Source: Saprospiraceae bacterium (GTDB taxonomy: Bacteria > Bacteroidota > Bacteroidia > Chitinophagales > Saprospiraceae). Taken from it: 45,027 bases of DNA. The translations under genes and the position numbers were made by a program. The notes below the pieces were generated by a model that had not been told where the DNA came from, made no database searches, and worked only from the letters and a program-made list of their open reading frames with translations. Location of the stretch: assembly GCA_020631455.1 (NCBI GenBank), contig JAHDHF010000001.1, positions 28,467 through 73,493 on the forward strand, given 5' to 3'. Numbering within the stretch: the first letter of the stretch is position 1; every line of letters begins with the position of its first letter. Below are positions 33,163 to 40,127 of this stretch, piece after piece.

Positions 33163-34965
33163 ATGACTGCTAATCCAACAGAAGTAACCTTTTTGAAAGG
33201 CGGAGAATTTTTGGTCAAAGACCAAAATGAATCTCAAATCTTCATCCCTGAAGAGTTGAATGAAGATCAACTCATGATGGTTAATATGGCCAATGAAGTA
33301 CTTGACAAGCATATCGTACCGAATCTCGGCAAACTCGAAAAGCTCGACATCGAACTCACTTGTGAGCTTCTCGAAAAAGTAGGCGAAACTGGACTTCTCG
33401 GTACATGTATCGAAGAAGAATTCGGAGGATTTCCTCAAGACTTCATCACAAATATGAAGCTGACAGAAGTAGGAGCGAAAGCACGTTCGTTCGCGCTTTC
33501 GATGGGAGCACACATGGGCATCGGTACTTTGCCGATTGTCTATTTTGGTAATCCCGAGCAAAAAGCAAAGTATTTGCCAAGCCTCGCAACTGGACAACTC
33601 AAAGCTGCGTATTGCTTGACTGAGCCAGGAAGTGGTTCTGATGCTCTTGCGGCTAAATCTAAAGCAGTTTTGAGCGAAGACGGAACACACTACGTCCTCA
33701 ATGGGCAGAAGATGTGGATTACCAATGCTGGCTTCGCAGATATTTTTATAGTCTTCGCAAAGATTGACGGAGAGCAATTCACTGGTTTTATTGTTCACAA
33801 AGAATACGAAGGCGTCAGTACAGCTGCCGAAGAAGATAAAATGGGTATCAAAGGCTCATCGACTCGTCAAGTATTTTTTGAAAATGTCAAAGTTCCAGTC
33901 GAAAATGTACTCGGTGAGATCGGTAAAGGCCACAGAATAGCGTTTAACATTTTGAATATCGGCCGCATCAAGCTTGGTGCAGCAGTTGTTGGAGGTTCGA
34001 AGCTCGTCCTCGAGGGTGCAACTCAATACGCAAATGATCGCAAGCAATTTGGAAAGTCAATTTCTGAATTTGGAGCGATCAAGCATAAGATCGGAGAGAT
34101 GGCAACTCGCATTTATGCTGCTGAATCAGCAACATATCGTGCAAGTGCAGACATCGATCACAAGGAAAAATCATTAATGGCAGAAGGAGCAGACTTTAGT
34201 TCTGCACTCTTAGGCGCTGCTGAGGAATACAGTATCGAGTGTGCTTTACTTAAAGTGAGCTGCTCAGAAGTCCTTGACTATTGTGTTGACGAAGGCGTCC
34301 AGATCCTTGGTGGAATGGGCTACAGCGAAGAAATGCCAATGGCAGCAGCGTACCGAGATAGCCGAATCAACAGAATTTTCGAAGGAACGAACGAGATCAA
34401 CCGAATGCTCAGCGTCGATATGCTCATGAAGCGCGCGCTCAAAGGCAAAGTAGATTTGATGACGCCAGCGATGGCGATCCAAAAAGAATTGATGTCAATG
34501 CCTTCATTTGGCGAACAACCAGATGCAAATGATCCGCTCAGCCGCGAGCTCAAAATGCTCGAAGGCATGAAAAAAGCAGTTTTGATGACCGCTGGGATGA
34601 CTGCTCAAACCCTCATGCAAAAGCTGCAAGACGAGCAAGAAGTTCTCCTGTACATCAGCGACATGATGAATGATATTTATCTCGCAGAAAGCACATTGCT
34701 TCGCACCAAAAAATTGATCGGAATGCGTGGAGCGGAAGCTTGCGAGATTCACATCAGCGCGACGCGTGTTTATTTTGATGATGCAATTGAGCGCTTGACA
34801 CTCAATGCGAAGCGTGCGATCACAGCTTGGGCAGAAGGCGATATTCGTCGTACACTTTTACTCGGACTCAAGCGCTACACGAAGTATGAGCCAATTAATA
34901 CAAAAACGGAGCGCCGCAAAGTAGCTGACAAAGTCATTACGACTGGAGAATATCCATTTGTGTAA
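33163..34965 (+). CDS. acyl-CoA dehydrogenase, VLCAD-like
   Basis: An FAD enzyme for the first step of fatty acid beta-oxidation. Visible motifs are AYCLTEPGSGSDA (149-161) and WITNAGFADIF (185-195), both lining the FAD site, RKQFGKSISEFGAIKHK (293-309), and the catalytic Glu407 in NRIFEGTNEI. The 600-residue length, with about 180 residues after the catalytic domain, resembles very-long-chain type enzymes rather than the 380-residue short-chain enzymes. The start follows a perfect operator-like palindrome by 40 nt. No thiolase or hydratase gene is adjacent. Confidence 0.93.
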   Translation: MTANPTEVTFLKGGEFLVKDQNESQIFIPEELNEDQLMMVNMANEVLDKHIVPNLGKLEKLDIELTCELLEKVGETGLLGTCIEEEFGGFPQDFITNMKLTEVGAKARSFALSMGAHMGIGTLPIVYFGNPEQKAKYLPSLATGQLKAAYCLTEPGSGSDALAAKSKAVLSEDGTHYVLNGQKMWITNAGFADIFIVFAKIDGEQFTGFIVHKEYEGVSTAAEEDKMGIKGSSTRQVFFENVKVPVENVLGEIGKGHRIAFNILNIGRIKLGAAVVGGSKLVLEGATQYANDRKQFGKSISEFGAIKHKIGEMATRIYAAESATYRASADIDHKEKSLMAEGADFSSALLGAAEEYSIECALLKVSCSEVLDYCVDEGVQILGGMGYSEEMPMAAAYRDSRINRIFEGTNEINRMLSVDMLMKRALKGKVDLMTPAMAIQKELMSMPSFGEQPDANDPLSRELKMLEGMKKAVLMTAGMTAQTLMQKLQDEQEVLLYISDMMNDIYLAESTLLRTKKLIGMRGAEACEIHISATRVYFDDAIERLTLNAKRAITAWAEGDIRRTLLLGLKRYTKYEPINTKTERRKVADKVITTGEYPFV

Positions 34966-34980
34966 TGAAATAATATAATG

Positions 34981-35140
34981 CAGCCTGCTTGGGTTTTACT
35001 ATTAAAATTTAATAGTAAAACTCAAGCACCGCGCTATCCGTAGTACGGTAGCCTAGCTATTAAAAAATCCCCTAGAGAAAATTTTCTCTAGGGGATTTTT
35101 TAATATCCGACACTCCGGTCGCTACTCCTATCGCTGGCTG
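34981..35140 (-). repeat. module B copy 7
   Basis: On the minus strand P1 is CAGCC/GGCTG, the reverse of the usual pair. The core is AGCGATAGGAGTAGC, with P2 as GTAG/CTAC and P3 as CGAC/GTCG. P4 is a perfect 46-bp palindrome (35059-35104). CTAGGCTACCGTACTACGG follows, then P5, a hairpin of about 19 bp at 34987-35027. No module A accompanies it. It faces B8, 64 nt away in the opposite orientation. Confidence 0.85.
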
Positions 35141-35204
35141 AGCAGCCGAAAAATCTTTCTATTAGATTTAAGCTGGTTTTTCTAGTAAAGCAATAATAAA
35201 AAAT

Positions 35205-35378
35205 CGCTCAAGGATAGAAGGCAGCGCGAGCGAAGCGAGCGGCTTTTTGTTTTATATTCGAAATAGTAAAAGAATTCCTTCCATTTTCAAAGGAAGGAAA
35301 AAAGAAAGATTGATAGAAAAAAAAAGCTAGGCTACCGTACTGCCGAATAGCCTGACTCGCTACTTGTAGCGAGGAGCG
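35205..35378 (+). repeat. module B copy 8
   Basis: P1 is CGCTC/GAGCG, the core is AAGGATAGAAGGCAGCGCGAG, and P2 is GGCAG/CTGCC. CTAGGCTACCGTACTGCCG and AATAGCCTGACT are present. P5 is TCGCTAC/GTAGCGA. The P4 region contains a family D hairpin, TTCCTTCC/GGAAGGAA (35275-35299). B7 and B8 form an inverted pair between the convergent dehydrogenase and M23 genes; the 64 nt between them are AT-rich without other signal. Confidence 0.85.
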
Positions 35379-35412
35379 CAAAGTAACAAAAACTATAAAA
35401 TAAATTCCTTAA

Positions 35413-36765
35413 TTAAGGATCGACTTCAGCATTTGTTTCGCTCGTCACTGAGTCAATCGCAGTTGTCACGATCAGCATTTCGCTGGAATCTGCGATCGGT
35501 ATTTCATCAAGAATAAGTTTAAGCGAATCTCGTACTACAAAAAATGAATCAACAGCTGGGCCTTCCATAACTTTTGGCGGCGGCAAGTTCTCTTTAAGAT
35601 GATTGACTTGACGGCCATTTTTCCAGAAACGGAAGCAGACGTGCGGCCCTGTGGCTAGACCTGTACTTCCCACAAACCCAATGGTTTGTCCTTGCTTGAC
35701 ACGCACACCAGGTGAAATTCCTTCTGCAAATCTACTCATGTGCAAATATTGCGTCTCATAGGTTTTGTCGTGGCGCATTTTAATATAATTACCATTGCCG
35801 CGTGTGCGAGAAGCTTTTGTGATTGTACCATCAGCTACAGCCATAATTGGTGTGCCGTGTGGAGCAGCATAGTCAGTTCCGAGATGTGCTTTTCGCCTTT
35901 TCAGAACTGGATGAAAACGCCGTAAATTAAATCGAGAACTAATGCGACCATATTTCAATGGCGATTTCAAAAATGCTTTTTTCGTTGGGTGCGCATTTTC
36001 ATCAAAAAAGCCATCATACTCTTCGCTTGCAAACCGAAACGCATAAAACTCTGTATTGCCATTTTTAAACCAAGAAGCATGAAGCGCCTCAACACCGACT
36101 AGCTCTCCTTCGATATAATTTTCATCAAAAATGAGTCGAAATTTATCGTCTTTTTGAACGTGATAAAAATCAACATTCCATGCGAGAGCTTGCTCCATCA
36201 GCGAAGCAGTGGCTGGGTGCATTTCTGCATCTATAAGTGCTTGCCATAAGCTGCTTTTGATATGACCAGACGCCATACGCGTATGCGTCTCTATCGGTCG
36301 GACGACTTTGTGTACGCCCATCGTGTCTTGTAGATTAAAAACATAATATGAGTAAACACTCGGCTCATATATGAAATACTGAGCAGCTTTCGTCTTTGGA
36401 TCAGCTAAAACGGCGTAGCGTTTTCCAGCACGCATATTGCGAGAATCATAGATGTGACTTGTTTTTTTAACAAGTTTATCGATGTGTGAGTAATCCACTC
36501 CATGTCGAGTAAGTACTTGAGACCAAAATTCATTCTGCTTGAAAAGTGTATCTGTAATAATGTAGTCGGCTTCTTTAAATCCAAATACTCTTGGAGCAAG
36601 AGGTGCTTGCTCGCCAGCGGCTTGACCATAGACTATTGGAGCTTGTGATACCTTGCCCTTCTTTTTTTGGATAAGCAAATATGTGCTTCCACAGAGCGCA
36701 ACAAAGAGAAGAAGCACAATCATCAAAAGGATTGATTGCTTTGATGTTTTAGTTTTTGAAGACAT
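35413..36765 (-). CDS. M23-family peptidoglycan endopeptidase with HxC variant
   Basis: A membrane-anchored LytM/lysostaphin-type peptidase of 450 residues. One helix near the N-terminus (about residues 12-32) anchors it in the inner membrane. A middle regulatory domain resembling MepM/YebA (about 60-260) precedes the M23 domain. Zinc-site residues are H294 and D298 in HLGTDY, H342 in YLHMS, H375 in GPHVCFRFW. The final ligand position of the usual HxH is cysteine (C377). ATG 36765 is used because a -7 box at 36801-36808 excludes upstream starts. It probably trims peptidoglycan cross-links. Confidence 0.88.
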   Translation of the reverse strand: MSSKTKTSKQSILLMIVLLLFVALCGSTYLLIQKKKGKVSQAPIVYGQAAGEQAPLAPRVFGFKEADYIITDTLFKQNEFWSQVLTRHGVDYSHIDKLVKKTSHIYDSRNMRAGKRYAVLADPKTKAAQYFIYEPSVYSYYVFNLQDTMGVHKVVRPIETHTRMASGHIKSSLWQALIDAEMHPATASLMEQALAWNVDFYHVQKDDKFRLIFDENYIEGELVGVEALHASWFKNGNTEFYAFRFASEEYDGFFDENAHPTKKAFLKSPLKYGRISSRFNLRRFHPVLKRRKAHLGTDYAAPHGTPIMAVADGTITKASRTRGNGNYIKMRHDKTYETQYLHMSRFAEGISPGVRVKQGQTIGFVGSTGLATGPHVCFRFWKNGRQVNHLKENLPPPKVMEGPAVDSFFVVRDSLKLILDEIPIADSSEMLIVTTAIDSVTSETNAEVDP

Positions 36766-36800
36766 TCGGAATGATCGCGGGGTGATAATCGTGTGTGCGT

Positions 36801-36808
36801 CAAAGATA
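36801..36808 (-). promoter_or_regulatory. candidate -7 box TATCTTTG for the M23 peptidase gene
   Basis: TATCTTTG on the minus strand matches TAnnTTTG and lies 35 nt upstream of ATG 36765, making the longer open frame from 36855 unlikely. Confidence 0.5.
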
Positions 36809-36863
36809 GACTGAAAGCTGCAGCTTTGTTTGGGACTTAACGTATTTCTAAACACAGGCTGCT

Positions 36864-36871
36864 TACTTTTG
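36864..36871 (+). promoter_or_regulatory. candidate -7 box TACTTTTG for the QueD/PTPS gene
   Basis: An exact TAnnTTTG match ending 9 nt before ATG 36881, so the leader would be only a few nucleotides. No -33 TTG is seen at 18-20 nt. Confidence 0.45.
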
Positions 36872-36880
36872 CATCAAGAT

Positions 36881-37306
36881 ATGCAAGAAGTATTTCTCAC
36901 CCGTCGCGAGCGCTTTTCTGGAGCGCATAAACTTTATGTTTCTCATTGGTCAAAAGAGCAAAATGAAGAAATGTTTGGTAAATGTGCCAACGCAAATTTT
37001 CATGGACATAACTACGAGCTCTTCGTTACTGTAGCTGGGCAGCCAGATCCAGTCACAGGTTTCGTTATCAATGCGACCGATTTAAAGTCGATCATTCACG
37101 AATATGTAATCGATCATCTTGATCATGCCAATTTGAATCTCGATATCGACTGGTTTCAAAATGATCTCCAACCAACTACCGAAAACCTCATTATCGCAAT
37201 TTGGGACCGCCTCGAAGCTCATCTCAAAGGCTGCCGACTACATAAGCTGCGCCTTGTAGAAACTGAAAACATATCTGTCGAATATTTCGGCCCAACACAT
37301 TCCTAG
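36881..37306 (+). CDS. queD: 6-carboxytetrahydropterin synthase / 6-pyruvoyl-tetrahydropterin synthase homologue
   Basis: A T-fold enzyme acting on dihydroneopterin triphosphate, probably QueD in the queuosine (preQ1) pathway. Zinc ligands are visible: H16 in RFSGAHKL and the HGH (H41 and H43) in GKCANANFHGHNY, with the catalytic cysteine C35. VETENISVEYFG is the family's C-terminal motif. ATG 36881 gives 141 residues and follows a -7 box. The alternative is eukaryotic-type PTPS activity. It precedes the FKBP gene by 18 nt. Confidence 0.85.
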   Translation: MQEVFLTRRERFSGAHKLYVSHWSKEQNEEMFGKCANANFHGHNYELFVTVAGQPDPVTGFVINATDLKSIIHEYVIDHLDHANLNLDIDWFQNDLQPTTENLIIAIWDRLEAHLKGCRLHKLRLVETENISVEYFGPTHS

Positions 37307-37324
37307 CTCTCACAAACAACTTTT

Positions 37325-38584
37325 ATGCGCTACGCGTACAGCATTTTCTTACTTGCTTTTAGCATTTCGATCTTTTCATGTGAGTCTGATCCGTACAGTG
37401 ATTTCCAAACTCGTGCGTCAGACAATTTGAAATACTACAAGCATATTGACAATGATGGAGATAACATAATTGTCGGAGATTATATCAACTACCATGTTGA
37501 CTTTTTGGATGAAGATGGAAACGTACTCGAAACAACTCGCAAAGCAGGACAACACATGGAGCTTGTTTTTCCTGAGCCAGACATGCAAGGGCAATTGCTT
37601 TCCTTTTTAAATCTTATGACAGCTCAAGACAGTATGATCGTCGTGCTGCCTGTCGATAGTATGGAGCAGAGTAGTATTAAACAGAAATATCCAAATGGCG
37701 GAAATGCACTCGTTTCTATTAAAGTTTACGATGTTGAAAAAGCAGAGGAAAAAGCAAAGAAAAACGCTGAGATTTTATCGAAAGTCAAAGAAAATTATAC
37801 ACTCGACCCAAGTGGAGCTTTTTATTATCGAATTCCAGATCGAGGGACAGGAAAAGTAGCTGCTTCTGGAGATCAAATAGCATTTTTTGATACATACACT
37901 CGCAATAATGTACAAGTCGCGACTTCTTTTGGTGGTCAGCCAGCTCAAGTTGTACTTGATGAGCGGCGTCTCGATGCCGTTCCATTTTTTAGAAGTTTTT
38001 ATTACGTTGGCGAAGGCGACTCACTGCAAATTGCAGTGCCAATAGATTCTTTAAGCATGGTGCCGCCAGGTTATCAGCGCGGCGAAATCATGATGATTGA
38101 TTTTCGAATTTTGAATATTACACGTAAAGCCGAACTCATTGCGAATTACGAAGCAATAAAAAAGAAAGCAGAAGACGCTGCTCGAGTCGAAGTACAAACG
38201 ACTACAAATATCGGCTACTATAAAACTGGAAAACTCAAAAACTTAAAGCGAACAACTGAAGGCGTAAATTATGTTGTTCATAAAAAAGGTACAGGCCGCA
38301 AACCAAAAGCTGGTGATTTATTGACAGTTGATTATGTCGGTTATTTAATGGACAGTACTCGATTTGATGAATCGCTTTCAAGAGAGAGTTTCACATTTAC
38401 GGTCGGTCAAAATCAAGTGATCGAAGGCTGGGATAAAACACTTTTAGAATTGCCAGTTGGTACACAAGCGACTTTATTTATTCCGTACCGTCTAGGATAT
38501 GGAGAGCAAGGCGCTCCGCCATTAATTCCTGGGAGTGCTGATCTCGTCTTTTACGTCGATGTCAAAGACGCCAAAAAACAATAG
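37325..38584 (+). CDS. FKBP-type peptidyl-prolyl isomerase lipoprotein
   Basis: A lipoprotein of 419 residues with signal MRYAYSIFLLAFSISIFSC (lipidated C19). The sequence suggests three consecutive FKBP-like domains. The first (about 45-140) and second (about 150-270) are degenerate, and the third (about 305-415) is complete, with GDLLTVDYVGYLMDSTRFDE, VIEGWDKTLLELPVGTQATL and IPYRLGYGEQGAPPLIPGSA. A charged helix (about 275-300, KAELIANYEAIKKKAEDAA) links them. It is probably a periplasmic folding factor. Repeat A7 begins 9 nt after the stop. Confidence 0.9.
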   Translation: MRYAYSIFLLAFSISIFSCESDPYSDFQTRASDNLKYYKHIDNDGDNIIVGDYINYHVDFLDEDGNVLETTRKAGQHMELVFPEPDMQGQLLSFLNLMTAQDSMIVVLPVDSMEQSSIKQKYPNGGNALVSIKVYDVEKAEEKAKKNAEILSKVKENYTLDPSGAFYYRIPDRGTGKVAASGDQIAFFDTYTRNNVQVATSFGGQPAQVVLDERRLDAVPFFRSFYYVGEGDSLQIAVPIDSLSMVPPGYQRGEIMMIDFRILNITRKAELIANYEAIKKKAEDAARVEVQTTTNIGYYKTGKLKNLKRTTEGVNYVVHKKGTGRKPKAGDLLTVDYVGYLMDSTRFDESLSRESFTFTVGQNQVIEGWDKTLLELPVGTQATLFIPYRLGYGEQGAPPLIPGSADLVFYVDVKDAKKQ

Positions 38585-38593
38585 AAAGATTTT

Positions 38594-38726
38594 GGGCCAT
38601 CCTCGATTTATTCTAGTGAACATTCACTAGAATAAATCGAGGTCGCTATGCTACGTGACTCGCTGTTCGCTCGGCTGCTGCGCTACGCTTGCATCTGGCT
38701 GCGCCACCACTTCGCAGCGCTTGTCC
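38594..38726 (+). repeat. module A copy 7
   Basis: It begins GGGCCATCC and ends CAGCGCTTGTCC. Hairpin 1 is a perfect stem of about 18 bp starting CCTCGATTTATTCTAGTG. It has GGTCGCTATGCTACGTGACTC, the TGC/GCA stem and TGGC(TGC)GCCA. A 23-nt spacer (38727-38749) links it to module B9. Confidence 0.9.
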
Positions 38727-38749
38727 ATCTCAGTATGTGAGTGCAGCTT

Positions 38750-38916
38750 GCGATAGGGATGGTAGCAGCGCGAGCCTGCGAGCGGATTTTTGTGCTTGTT
38801 TTTACTTAAGTCCTTCCATTTTTAAGGGAAGGATTTAGGATGGGTATACAAGTACAAAAATCTAGGCTACCGTACTGCGAACAGCCCGACCGCTACACTT
38901 GTGTAGCGGTATCGCC
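38750..38916 (+). repeat. module B copy 9, overlapping the aminotransferase 3' end
   Basis: P1 is GCGAT/ATCGC, the core is AGGGATGGTAGCAGCGCGAG, and P2 is GCAG/CTGC. CTAGGCTACCGTACTGCG and ACAGCCCGACC are present. P5 is CCGCTACAC/GTGTAGCGG. P4 carries a nested family D element (38809-38844). P5 and the closing P1 strand lie within the last eight codons of the convergent aminotransferase gene. Confidence 0.88.
38809..38844 (+). repeat. family D hairpin repeat (CCTTCC...GGAAGG, then TTTAGGATGGG)
   Basis: TCCTTCC pairs with GGAAGGA, followed by TTTAGGATGGG. The same CCTTCCATTTT..AA.GGAAGG core occurs in the P4 arm of B8 (35275-35299). Similar CCTTCC/GGAAGG plus AGG-TGGG repeats are common in Bacteroidota intergenic DNA, as far as I recall. 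Confidence 0.55.
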
Positions 38917-39684
38917 CACATTATTTTTTAATTCTTTATCTACGATATGCTTTAGTTGTGCAATTAAGGAATTCGATTGCAGCATTTGTTTATCTATTGA
39001 ATGTACAATCTGAATGCCTCGTATTGCATTCGTAACAAAAGCAGCTTGTATTTGATTTATTTCAGAATAATCAATTGATCTGATTGTAATTTTGATATTA
39101 TTTTTTCGAGCAATTTTCAATACAAAACTACGCATGACTCCAGGCAGGCAGCCACTTGTAAGAGGAGGTGTAACGAGCACATCACTTATGAAAAGAAAAA
39201 TATTTGATCCGCTTGTCTCTGCAATTTGCTGCTTATGATTTAGTATCAATGCTGCGTCGGCTTGTTTGTGATTTGCTTGTCGAGCTGCGAGTACATAATT
39301 AATTGCTGAGCACGATTTGAGATGACTTAATTTGTCATAATGAATACGGAAATCAAAGCAAGTAATCAATTGGATTTGTTGAGTCAAATCGTTTGCATCT
39401 AATTGTTGTGCTTGGATAGAGTAGGAGAGATAATCCGATTGCGGAGTATACAGGCCATTAGCATCTCGATGTATAGTCAATCGGATACGCCAAAATCCTT
39501 TAGAGTGATATTCTTTTATCTGGTGTTTTAAATATCGGACAGCATCTGCTGGACCTGAACCGGCAAATGTATATAAGGCAGTGTCTAAACGCTGAATGTG
39601 TAAATCAAGCAGTCGTATACACCCATTAAAGACAAACATTGTTTCGAAGATGCCATCACCGTATAATGCTGCTCGATCACTCAC
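38893..39684 (-). CDS. class IV PLP aminotransferase (PabC/IlvE-like)
   Basis: A fold-type IV PLP enzyme: aminodeoxychorismate lyase, branched-chain or D-amino acid aminotransferase. The PLP lysine is K123 in HLKSCSAINYVLA, the cofactor-site Glu is E156 in AETSGSNIF, and GCLPGVMR is at 178-185. The only ordinary in-frame start is GTG 39684, giving 263 residues starting MSDRAALYGDGIFET. PabC-like proteins usually have about 15 residues before this motif, so the N-terminus is short or begins at an unusual codon. The last eight residues (VGDTATQV) and the stop lie in repeat B9. Confidence 0.8.
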   Translation of the reverse strand: MSDRAALYGDGIFETMFVFNGCIRLLDLHIQRLDTALYTFAGSGPADAVRYLKHQIKEYHSKGFWRIRLTIHRDANGLYTPQSDYLSYSIQAQQLDANDLTQQIQLITCFDFRIHYDKLSHLKSCSAINYVLAARQANHKQADAALILNHKQQIAETSGSNIFLFISDVLVTPPLTSGCLPGVMRSFVLKIARKNNIKITIRSIDYSEINQIQAAFVTNAIRGIQIVHSIDKQMLQSNSLIAQLKHIVDKELKNNVGDTATQV

Positions 39685-39783
39685 ACTGCTAAGATGCTGT
39701 GGAATATTGAAATCTCAATTTGTACAATTGAAAAAAAATACAGTTCTTGTTGTATTATTCATTCACCCTCAAAATTCTTTCTG

Positions 39784-40068
39784 ATGGAAAATTCTTTACC
39801 TAAAGCGCAAACAGCGATGATCATGGGGATTGTCTCTATTGTTCTTGCGTTCTGTTGTGCACTTATCGGTCTTATTCTTGGTGTAGTCGGTCTTGTTATG
39901 TCAAATGATGACTGGAACATGGCTCAACATAACCTAGATGACTATGTCGATGGATCTAAACTCAAAACAGGTCGTCTACTTTGTAAGATCGGAATCGGTC
40001 TCAACATTGTGATGATGATTGCTGGTGTTATTTTGAATTTGACTGGAACACTTGCTAATTTCCAATAG
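39784..40068 (+). CDS. CCC-motif small membrane protein
   Basis: A 94-residue protein with two hydrophobic segments. It starts MENSLPKAQTAMIMGIVSIV, followed by LAFCCALIGLILGVVGLVMS, then a polar loop NMAQHNLDDYVDGSKLKTGR, then GIGLNIVMMIAGVILNLTG. This matches the Bacteroidota CCC-motif / DUF4190-like group, although only two cysteines (CC) are kept here. Function unknown. ATG 39784 is chosen over an open but non-coding-looking upstream extension. A strong terminator follows. Confidence 0.75.
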   Translation: MENSLPKAQTAMIMGIVSIVLAFCCALIGLILGVVGLVMSNDDWNMAQHNLDDYVDGSKLKTGRLLCKIGIGLNIVMMIAGVILNLTGTLANFQ

Positions 40069-40090
40069 TAGCATTACTATTACTATTAGT

Positions 40091-40127
40091 AAAAAGCCCT
40101 TTGCAGATTCTGCAAAGGGCTTTTTTT
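40091..40127. terminator. bidirectional terminator between the CCC-motif gene and the AddB-like gene
   Basis: AAAAAGCCCTTTGCAG (40091-40106) pairs with CTGCAAAGGGCTTTTT (40110-40125) around a three-base loop. T-runs occur on both strands, and it serves the convergent ends of both genes. This junction has no B repeat. Confidence 0.9.

Noticed and set aside
36766-36855. Thirty extra codons before the M23 peptidase
   Set aside because: A TATCTTTG promoter box lies inside this stretch, and homologue-like sequence begins at ATG 36765.
1991-38916. Intergenic palindromes considered as a CRISPR array
   Set aside because: No regularly spaced direct repeats; the palindromes differ in sequence and are scattered one per locus.
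7537-38916. A/B repeats considered as remnants of an insertion sequence with transposase
   Set aside because: No transposase, recombinase or reverse transcriptase reading frame is found in or near any copy; ends lack ordinary long inverted repeats and no clear target duplications are seen.
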